From Rhodopirellula sp. (GTDB lineage Bacteria > Planctomycetota > Planctomycetia > Pirellulales > Pirellulaceae), in assembly GCA_002712845.1 (NCBI GenBank), contig PAUV01000074.1, positions 1 through 6,404 on the forward strand: 6,404 bases of DNA. Direction: 5' to 3'. The notes under the pieces are model-generated. The model worked only from the letters and a program-made list of their open reading frames with translations, made no database searches and had not been told where the DNA came from. Shown here piece by piece: positions 1 through 5,336 of this stretch. Position numbers and translations under genes: made by a program. Numbering within the stretch: position 1 is the stretch's first letter; every line of letters starts with the position of its first letter.

Positions 1-624
1 CGGGGGTAGCAAGGGGAATCTGTAATTTCAGTTCGTCACGTGTTTCCTGACAGTGGAGACGAGGTCGTTCAGCTTTTTTCTTGTATCTGACATCGGTGAA
101 TTTGACTTGCTGAGCAATCGTAAAAGAACGTTTTCATGGGTGTTTGCAGCCGTCATCGCGTTTGTATCAGATTTTGGTCAGTTTGAGTTTGACGAAGCCG
201 AGATTGTTCGAATCAGGCCGGCTCAGAGATTGCCGGGCCATAGATTGGTTTTCTGGAGGCCGAATGAACAGGGACTTCATGCATGGACGCAAGACCGCTG
301 AATGGGGAGGCATGCAGGTGGTTACACGATGACCGGACTAATGGGGGGGAAGTGGTCGATCGCCAAACGAGCTTGTGTCGCGTTTTTTTGTAGGTGGCGA
401 TCTGAGGGCCCTGCGGGTTACCTCGGTGACACCGAATTTCCGGGGTCTGGCTTGGGTCTAGGACTTGCCCCGCATTGCCCAGACGTTACCGTTTACAGGG
501 GATATGCCAAAGGTTGCCGGAAACCCTGTTGAAAATCAGGCAGCTACTTCCGGTTCTGGGCCCATCTTGTTCCACTAGCGATTAGTGTGATGACTCTGGT
601 GTTTGCTGGAATTTTAGTTTGTTC
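1..624. other. Long region without a convincing gene
   Basis: No reading frame here looks like a real protein on either strand. The longest is the plus frame from a GTG at 53 to a TGA at 299-301, which continues directly in the same frame from an ATG at 302 to a TGA at 530-532. Its codon choice is unbiased, it has no ribosome binding site, and the translation contains no family motif that I know. A 13-base perfect inverted repeat (TCGGTG-A-CACCGA, 423-435) is the only compact symmetrical site I noticed. The right end must carry the promoter and leader of the gene at 636, but I cannot point to a good -35/-10 pair. Confidence 0.5.
53..532 (+). pseudogene. Doubtful interrupted reading frame
   Basis: Two open stretches share one frame: 82 codons from a GTG at 53, a TGA at 299-301, then an ATG at 302 immediately after it and another 76 codons. 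If real, this would be a decayed or interrupted gene of about 160 codons. The first half is rich in Phe and contains two similar segments (VSDIGEFDL and VSDFGQFEF). The second half looks like random translation, with many Gly, Arg, Trp and Cys residues. No domain is recognised and no ribosome binding site precedes either start. Chance openness in non-coding DNA is the more likely explanation. Confidence 0.1.
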
Positions 625-630
625 AGGAGA
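625..630 (+). promoter_or_regulatory. Shine-Dalgarno sequence of the 636 gene
   Basis: AGGAGA lies five bases before the ATG at 636 and fixes that start. It is the only strong ribosome binding site found in the window; the minus-strand genes have none that is clear. Confidence 0.75.
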
Positions 631-635
631 GACGT

Positions 636-1244
636 ATGCGTTCGATATCAACCTATTTCGGTGTTGGCTTGCTGGCCGTTGGTGTGATGCTCGCTGATCA
701 GCGTGACGCTGAGGCACAATACCCCTACACTATCAATGCTGGTGCAACCTACGTTGCTCCCGTGCAGGCCTACGCACCCGCCGTAGTGGGTTACACCGCC
801 GAACGCCGTGGTCTGTTTGGACGTCGTACGGTCTACCGCCCCGTCCTCGGCCCTTCCGTGGCACAGCCAATCGCGGTTGTTGCTCCGGTTCAAACCATCA
901 CTCAAGCGACCGCCTATGCACCTGCACCCATCACCGCGGCGAGACCTGTGTTGCAAGCACCCGCTGTCTACCAGGCTCCACTTGCCGCAGCCCCTGTGGT
1001 TGTGTCGCAACGCGTTGTAACTAGCGGACCTGTGGTCATGGGCAGACCCGTCATTAGCACTCCTGCACCTGTTCTCAGCACTCCTGCACCTGTTCTCATG
1101 GCACCTGCACCAGTCGTAATGGGGCGACCCATGTTGGCACCAACGGTCGTTAACCGACCCGTGATCGTTACTCGGCCAGCCGTGATCAATAGCTATTACC
1201 CGCCTGTCTACCCAACGCCGTTCGCACCCGTCGTCGGCTTTTGA
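636..1244 (+). CDS. Exported Ala/Val/Pro-rich protein of unknown function
   Basis: The 202-residue product starts with a typical Sec signal peptide: a short basic start (MR), a hydrophobic core at about residues 7-20, and a likely cleavage site after Ala-Glu-Ala (residues 25-27), leaving a mature N terminus at Gln28. The mature part is low complexity, built of Ala, Val, Pro, Tyr and Thr, has no cysteine, and carries a short basic segment RRGLFGRRTVYRPV (57-70). It contains repeats: STPAPVL occurs twice in tandem (141-154, an exact 21-bp DNA duplication at 1056-1097), and VVMGRP occurs at 133-138 and 160-165. No enzyme motif is visible, so I infer an extracytoplasmic or surface-associated structural protein. 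The start is supported by AGGAGA five bases upstream. It stands alone: nothing on the same strand lies close, and the next gene is convergent. Function is unknown; that it is a real gene is fairly sure because of the signal peptide, ribosome binding site and consistent composition to the stop. Confidence 0.8.
   Translation: MRSISTYFGVGLLAVGVMLADQRDAEAQYPYTINAGATYVAPVQAYAPAVVGYTAERRGLFGRRTVYRPVLGPSVAQPIAVVAPVQTITQATAYAPAPITAARPVLQAPAVYQAPLAAAPVVVSQRVVTSGPVVMGRPVISTPAPVLSTPAPVLMAPAPVVMGRPMLAPTVVNRPVIVTRPAVINSYYPPVYPTPFAPVVGF
1056..1097 (+). repeat. Exact 21-bp tandem duplication inside the 636 gene
   Basis: Two identical 21-bp units (1056-1076 and 1077-1097) each encode STPAPVL. The length is a multiple of three, so the copy number can change without breaking the frame, as expected of a slippage-prone repeat in a low-complexity exported protein. 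Confidence 0.95.
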
Positions 1245-1269
1245 TTTCTGTCTTTGAATCGCTGTGAAC

Positions 1270-1294
1270 TGCCTCAGCGGTTATCCCCGAGGCA
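1270..1294 (+). terminator. Possible terminator hairpin after the 636 gene
   Basis: TGCCTC (1270-1275) pairs exactly with GAGGCA (1289-1294). Inside, GG/CC at 1279-1280 and 1285-1286 can extend the stem around a TTAT loop, with a bulged A and a C-C mismatch. It lies 25 bases after the stop codon, the expected place, but no T-run follows, so it is not a textbook intrinsic terminator. Confidence 0.35.
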
Positions 1295-1361
1295 CATATT
1301 CACGAGTGTGGCACATTCTCATGCTTGTGGCAGGGTATCGGGCGGCTCAGTGATTTAGGGA

Positions 1362-1425
1362 CAGCCGTGTCTTGTGCCAGCTGCGTCTGATTGCAGCTGC
1401 GTCTGATTGCAGCCGTGTCTTGTGG
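1362..1425. repeat. Four 16-bp units in the order A-B-B-A
   Basis: The array reads CAGCCGTGTCTTGTGC (A, 1362-1377), CAGCTGCGTCTGATTG twice (B, 1378-1393 and 1394-1409), then CAGCCGTGTCTTGTGG (A with one change at its last base, 1410-1425). A fifth unit begins CAGCAGCTG at 1426 and fades into a G-run. CAGC therefore recurs every 16 bases five times. A and B share CAGC, GTCT and other positions, so they may have diverged from one ancestral unit. The period is not a multiple of three and the array lies between convergent genes, which argues against a coding role. Confidence 0.9.
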
Positions 1426-1683
1426 CAGCAGCTGGGGGGGATTGGTGGCAGTGAGGGGGAATTCCAGAGTGGTTTTCCATCTGCTGTTCCTTTCTCGTCG
1501 CCCTCTTTCGAATGATCCCGTTCTCACTGCCTGCCAACAATACGGCTTTAAGTGACCTGACCGCGTATTGGGCGGCAGGTTTATCGACAAGGCTTGGCCG
1601 AAGGCTGGTGCGAAGCACGAAAACGTTTCTCTCACCCAACTTGTCGTTCAGGTAAAGCGTCTTGCTGGGCACTTTCCTGGCAT

Positions 1684-2124
1684 TCAGACTAGGGGTTCTG
1701 TCGTCAGCGGTTGTTTGCCGCTCTTTCTTCGGATGCGGTTGATGATGCTCAGGATGCCTTTGCGTCGCGCGAGGCGTCGCGTCATTTCGTGTTTGTAGGG
1801 GAGGTCCATCAGGGTGACCCCAAGCAGGATAAACAAGACTCCTTGGCCGGGCGTGAACAACATGATGATACCCGTCATCAAGAGAATGAACCCAAGGACG
1901 TTGAGCACGATTTTTCTTGCAAAATAAGATAGCGGCGACGGGGGTGTTTTTCGACAGTTGGTTGTGCCAGTGCGGCACAGGTAATCTTCGGGAAGGTGTA
2001 AAATCAAGAGCCACGCGATCAAGAGGCTACCGGCGAACACAAGGACTGACACTGCCAGTGCCCAGACAAAATACTGTGAGGCCCAGTCTTTGGTTGTTTC
2101 GAAGATATTTGAGAGTGGCGGCAT
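1684..2124 (-). CDS. Small membrane protein, PGPGW family
   Basis: The 146-residue product has a long hydrophobic segment at about residues 19-43, a linker ending near Tyr-Phe-Ala-Arg-Lys (67-71), and a second hydrophobic region (about 72-107) split by the family's core turn, here Thr-Pro-Gly-Gln-Gly-Val, followed by LFILLGVTLMDLP. The C-terminal tail is strongly basic (RRLARRKG, NRIRRKSGK) and so probably cytoplasmic. The arrangement LP-x-D-Y after the first helix, a Pro-Gly-x-Gly turn followed by an LLG segment, and a basic tail is what I know from putative transmembrane PGPGW proteins; their biochemical role is unknown. The usual Pro-Gly-Trp end of the motif is replaced by Gln-Gly-Val. I chose the ATG at 2124; a TTG directly before it would add only one residue. 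No Shine-Dalgarno sequence precedes it. It lies about 240 bp downstream of the DUF900 lipoprotein gene on the same strand. Confidence 0.8.
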   Translation of the reverse strand: MPPLSNIFETTKDWASQYFVWALAVSVLVFAGSLLIAWLLILHLPEDYLCRTGTTNCRKTPPSPLSYFARKIVLNVLGFILLMTGIIMLFTPGQGVLFILLGVTLMDLPYKHEMTRRLARRKGILSIINRIRRKSGKQPLTTEPLV

Positions 2125-2214
2125 CAAACGGTGGGGGCTTAGGCACGCGAACGACGACAGATAGGGGACGCAGTGCGTTCAATGCGTATGCGGCCTGCTT
2201 CTTTGGCATCATTG

Positions 2215-2242
2215 GGGTGACACTCTGAAAGTCAAATCACCC
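2215..2242 (-). terminator. Inverted repeat in the spacer before the PGPGW gene
   Basis: GGGTGA (2215-2220) and TCACCC (2237-2242) form a six-base stem; the 16-base interior can make a second short pairing, ACT with AGT. No T-run follows on either strand. On the minus strand it lies after the lipoprotein gene and in the likely leader of the PGPGW gene, so it could be a weak terminator or a leader structure. It may also be chance. Confidence 0.2.
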
Positions 2243-2324
2243 TGCGGTGGGTACCTCAAGTTATCATCGCGGCATCATAGGACTGCGAAACCACGTTTTG
2301 CAATGAATGCTGTGGTTGCCACTG

Positions 2325-2344
2325 GAATCCGACAGTAGGGATTC
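2325..2344 (-). terminator. Possible terminator hairpin after the lipoprotein gene
   Basis: GAATCC (2325-2330) and GGATTC (2339-2344) are a perfect six-base stem with an eight-base loop, 20 bases after the stop codon of the minus-strand hydrolase gene. A second inverted repeat, AACCAC (2289-2294) with GTGGTT (2312-2317), follows it. The position suits transcription termination, but no T-run follows the stem on the minus strand, so the call is tentative. Confidence 0.3.
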
Positions 2345-2364
2345 TGTTAGCGAGTGGTGAGGAC

Positions 2365-4458
2365 TCAGCGATAGACGCCCGTTGCCCGCTGCGCGAGTTG
2401 CCAATAGGTCATGGGACCGACTGCTCTTTGGATGAGCGAAGTGCGTTGGGTTGCAGGTAAACGTGCTCGGATGACGTCATAAAGATCGCGGAGCATGATC
2501 TCATTATCACCGTAGTAGCTGTGCCCAAGCAGGCTCAAGTCCGTCCCGCTAACATCGATCGTTTCGATCCCGGGAGCGATGACAATGTCAGCACCACTGT
2601 CCCCGGCTCTCGGGTAACCGTTTACCTTCCTCGAAGCAATTAGTGCTTGGTCTTCCGAAGAGGCATAAAGTGTCACGTGGTTAGCAACCTGCACGAGGGC
2701 GGGCGCTGCATCACGCCGGAAGTAGTCTGCATCAATATCGGGAGCTGCCAGGACAATGCGGTCAAACAGGGGAGGATCGAGTGAATCCTGCTGCTGACTG
2801 ATTTGCCGAATGGCAGCCGTCATCGCTCGGTTCCCCATGCTGTGGGCGATCACATTGATCGAGTCCGCTCCTGTTTCTGTTGCGAGTTCGAGCAGGAAGT
2901 CCTTGAGGTGCGGAACCGTCCAGTCGGCGTTGTTGGCATCAATCGGGTAGCCCGTCAGCGTTGCTTGGCTGGGCCAACTGTAGCAAACCGGCACACCTTC
3001 GAACGGAAGGTCGACGGCCAGTTGCGCGGTTCGTAGTAAAGCGCTCTCAAAACTTACGTTGTAACCATGAATGAACACCAGCAGGTCGTGAGCTGGTGCT
3101 GTCGCAACCGCATGTGAGATTTTGAGATTGAAATCTTCGTCAAGCAATTCAACGGCTTCTGTCAAAACAATGTGTTTGGTTTGATCTTCACGGACTTCGA
3201 ATTTCAGCAGGCTGGGGCGTTCCACCACTCCGCGTTCATGCAGGTCGGGAACTGACACCTCAGCAATGCCATGTGTGAATTGCCCTCGTTCGCCCGTGTA
3301 ATTCACTCCGTGTTTTTCAATGGTGGTTTGCCCGAGAAAAATCAGGCCGCCTGCCATGCAAGCCGTCAAGCAACCCAGCATCGCGCTGATGCCTGCAGCC
3401 TTCGTTCGGCTACGCAAGGTCGACACACCTGCATACGCGATCGATAGAAGTGAAAGGAAACTCAATGCCATGAAGGTCGTTTTTTGACCTGACAATTCGT
3501 AGGCAGCAAGAGAGACATGACTACGCTGACGGTCTGTGGCGTAATAGACCTGAATCTTCGAGTAGCCCGAGTCAGTTGCCTGAGTTCCTACCGGTTTTCC
3601 ACTTGCAGCTTTCATGGGCAGTCGGGCGTTTTCCGTATCGTCGACTGGCATCGCTTCGCTCGCAGCGTAAACACCAGGACTCATTTCGAATATCCGAGGA
3701 TCAGAGGCCGGTTCGCTAGCAGTTGCTCTCGCCGCACGCGGCTCCACCGCTTGCATGCGTCGCTCTAAGTCAGCGTTGTTTCTGACCGCTGCACTTGGTG
3801 ACAGGGGTGGTGAGTTGGGACTTTGTGGCACCGTGTTTGAAAACAGTGGACCTGAGGACAGTGGACCTGAGGACAGTGGACCTGAGGACAGTGGCTCCAC
3901 CGGTGCCGCGATTGAAAACGGTGTACGAGGCAATGAGGGAATGGTGCCCGGGGGCAAGGCACGTGATAGTGGCCCCGACTTTCGTGCGGGAGGTGTCAAG
4001 GTGGTGTTGGCGTGCCCAAGCGGCTTCTGACGCTCGGTGATCCCGGGTGGTAAAGGGAAGCGACGAGTGGAACCTGCCTGTGGGAGCCGTGTCGTGCTGG
4101 AAGGAGAGAACACGCTTGATTCTGCCGCTGCTTCCGAGCCTGAGTCCGGTAAATTCGGCGTCGACATGTTTGGAATTTGGGGCGGGGGTGTATTTATGCC
4201 ACCGGCGATGTCAGTTGGCAGTGTGAAACTCTTGGTGCTGCCTGCCGAGTGAATTGGTCCAGGCTGGACGCTGGGCCTTGAAGGTGCCGGTGCAGGATCT
4301 TGCGGCAGGACCGAAGCTTGATCGCCAGTGCCGCGACCGGCTGTCGATTCTCGCTCTGGCGTGCCCTCTTGCTCGCCTTGCGAACATCCGGCTAGCAAAA
4401 TGCAGCATAGCGTGATTGCTAACGTGTGATTTTGGACTCTGGCTGTCGCTGTCATCAT
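2365..4458 (-). CDS. Lipoprotein with DUF900 alpha/beta hydrolase domain and inserted membrane hairpin
   Basis: The 697-residue product begins with a lipoprotein signal peptide: hydrophobic core 11-22 and lipobox Leu-Ala-Gly-Cys ending at Cys25. Residues 26-295 are a Pro/Ser/Thr-rich linker with internal repeats. The hydrolase domain starts with KIQVYYATDR (301-310), is interrupted by two membrane helices (about 328-347 and 357-376), and resumes at NYTGERG (386-392). HGYNVSF (464-470) is the oxyanion-side motif, Ser540 in AHSMGN the expected nucleophile, His646 in GHSYY the expected base, and Asp603 in SSEDQAL the likeliest acid, with Asp574 or Asp576 as alternatives. This matches DUF900 serine hydrolases (alpha/beta fold, lipase/esterase-like), whose substrates are mostly unknown. 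The loop between the helices carries Arg349, Arg351 and Lys353, which by the positive-inside rule puts it in the cytoplasm and the hydrolase outside. The start is one of two adjacent ATGs; no clear ribosome binding site precedes them. Enzyme class is fairly sure; substrate is unknown. Confidence 0.9.
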   Translation of the reverse strand: MMTATARVQNHTLAITLCCILLAGCSQGEQEGTPERESTAGRGTGDQASVLPQDPAPAPSRPSVQPGPIHSAGSTKSFTLPTDIAGGINTPPPQIPNMSTPNLPDSGSEAAAESSVFSPSSTTRLPQAGSTRRFPLPPGITERQKPLGHANTTLTPPARKSGPLSRALPPGTIPSLPRTPFSIAAPVEPLSSGPLSSGPLSSGPLFSNTVPQSPNSPPLSPSAAVRNNADLERRMQAVEPRAARATASEPASDPRIFEMSPGVYAASEAMPVDDTENARLPMKAASGKPVGTQATDSGYSKIQVYYATDRQRSHVSLAAYELSGQKTTFMALSFLSLLSIAYAGVSTLRSRTKAAGISAMLGCLTACMAGGLIFLGQTTIEKHGVNYTGERGQFTHGIAEVSVPDLHERGVVERPSLLKFEVREDQTKHIVLTEAVELLDEDFNLKISHAVATAPAHDLLVFIHGYNVSFESALLRTAQLAVDLPFEGVPVCYSWPSQATLTGYPIDANNADWTVPHLKDFLLELATETGADSINVIAHSMGNRAMTAAIRQISQQQDSLDPPLFDRIVLAAPDIDADYFRRDAAPALVQVANHVTLYASSEDQALIASRKVNGYPRAGDSGADIVIAPGIETIDVSGTDLSLLGHSYYGDNEIMLRDLYDVIRARLPATQRTSLIQRAVGPMTYWQLAQRATGVYR
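3844..3894 (-). repeat. 15-bp tandem repeat coding Ser-Ser-Gly-Pro-Leu
   Basis: On the plus strand the unit CAGTGGACCTGAGGA occurs three times without change (3844-3858, 3859-3873, 3874-3888), followed by six bases of a fourth. Read on the minus strand it encodes SSGPL three times (residues 191-205) in the linker of the lipoprotein. The perfect identity points to recent expansion, and the length of 15 keeps the frame whatever the copy number. Confidence 0.95.
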
Positions 4459-4633
4459 TTGAATTCTCGGGCTGCTTGACGAAATCGTCGTGGAATCCGA
4501 GATCTAACAAGTTCACTAGCTCCGCGTCGATGCCAGCGGCAATGCTGAACACTTGCCGTAGAGGCAATGCTAGCGAGGAGCTTCGCCCCTGGCATGAGTT
4601 TGCGAGGTCAGCAGGGCAGAAAACGTTTGAATT

Positions 4634-5137
4634 TCAAGCCTGCGACCGCAGACGCTCTCGCAATGGCTGAATGATTTGCTGCGGCACGAACTTGGCCAGC
4701 TGCTCGTCGTCATCGCTCAGTGCCGCGATTTGCTTCAGCAGTGAGCTGCTGATGTGGGCGTATCGTTCGGCTGCCATCAAAAACACCGTTTCAATGTCGG
4801 GTGCTAACTGGTGATTTGCCATCATCATGGTGAATTCACCGGCGATATCGGTCAAGGGTCGGATGCCGCGAACCATCACTCTCGCTCCGAGGCTTCGCAC
4901 AAAGTCGACAGCCAAGCCATCGAATACCTCGACACGAACCTGAGCCAGTCCACCCGTCACGCTGCGTACCAGTTCAACGCGCTGGGTCGGATCGAACAGT
5001 GACCGCTTGTCTGCATTCATTCCCACGCCAATTACCAGTTCATCAAATAGGGGAGCTGCTCGCTGGATGATGTGCAGATGTCCAAGCGTGATAGGGTCGA
5101 ATGAGCCTGTGTAGACAGCAGTTCTTGGGTGGGGCAT
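4634..5137 (-). CDS. coaD: Phosphopantetheine adenylyltransferase (CoaD)
   Basis: The enzyme transfers AMP from ATP to 4'-phosphopantetheine, giving dephospho-CoA, the penultimate step of coenzyme A synthesis in the cytoplasm. The 167 residues match the usual length of about 160 and align over their whole length with E. coli CoaD from memory. The nucleotidyltransferase motif is GSFDPITLGH (11-20), with His20 as the T/S-x-G-H histidine. Lys44 corresponds to the substrate-binding lysine 42 of E. coli, RGIRPLTD (90-97) to its RGLRAVAD segment with Arg90 and Arg93, and HISSSLLKQIA (128-138) to the C-terminal ISSSLVKEVA motif. Two small differences are visible: Thr10 where YPGSFDP usually has Pro, and Lys-Gln in place of the common Lys-Glu or Arg-Glu at 135-136. 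The ATG at 5137 gives the normal N terminus; no Shine-Dalgarno sequence precedes it. It lies between a class V aminotransferase and the lipoprotein gene on the same strand. Confidence 0.97.
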   Translation of the reverse strand: MPHPRTAVYTGSFDPITLGHLHIIQRAAPLFDELVIGVGMNADKRSLFDPTQRVELVRSVTGGLAQVRVEVFDGLAVDFVRSLGARVMVRGIRPLTDIAGEFTMMMANHQLAPDIETVFLMAAERYAHISSSLLKQIAALSDDDEQLAKFVPQQIIQPLRERLRSQA

Positions 5138-5139
5138 CA

Positions 5140-5336
5140 GTACGCTTGTTTGTCTGAGATGTTGGTTTTTCTGGAATGCTGTAGGAGGCTTGTTGCCGAA
5201 CTGTGTTGGGGGAACGGAAACGCTTTTCTGGCCCCCCGGACATTCTTGTCCTCCATCCGTGAGTTTACCGTTTTGAGTTTCCCGTCTCGAGTCTACTGCC
5301 TGCCCTTTTGGAGGCGACAGTCACTATGTTACGGGG
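5140..5336 (-). other. Spacer between the aminotransferase gene and coaD
   Basis: This stretch of about 200 bp must hold the end of the aminotransferase transcript and probably the promoter or leader of coaD. It contains a short perfect hairpin, GGACA-TTCT-TGTCC (5238-5251), next to a C-run on the plus strand, and an imperfect 14-bp repeat beginning GAGT at 5261, 5275 and 5289. There is no clear T-run terminator. Confidence 0.5.
5261..5302. repeat. Imperfect 14-bp repeat
   Basis: Three consecutive 14-base stretches begin GAGTTTACCG, GAGTTTCCCG and GAGTCTACTG. The first two match at 10 of 14 positions or close to it; the third is more diverged. It may be a degenerate tandem repeat or a set of phased binding sites upstream of coaD; chance is possible for so short an array. 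Confidence 0.45.

Larger units (their letters stand above)
1245..1683. other. Spacer between convergent genes
   Basis: About 440 bp lie between the plus-strand gene ending at 1244 and the minus-strand gene ending at 1684. It holds an imperfect hairpin at 1270-1294 and an array of 16-bp units at 1362-1425, described separately. On the minus strand a frame overlapping the PGPGW gene stays open from 2014 to 1355, and its part below 1684 reads somewhat protein-like, but it has no good start of its own and runs through the 16-bp array, so I do not call it a gene. Confidence 0.6.

Noticed and set aside
648..1010. Minus-strand open frame of 120 codons opposite the secreted protein gene
   Set aside because: It is the antisense of a low-complexity gene with a signal peptide and ribosome binding site; its own translation has no recognisable feature.
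1362..1425. CRISPR array
   Set aside because: The 16-bp units are contiguous, with no unique spacers, and no cas gene is present.
2027..2212. Minus frame of 61 codons starting with two Met codons before the PGPGW gene
   Set aside because: It overlaps the start of the PGPGW gene in another frame, has no ribosome binding site and no recognisable motif.
1917..2228. Plus-strand frame of 103 codons opposite the PGPGW gene
   Set aside because: Antisense of a gene with clear membrane segments; composition is random.
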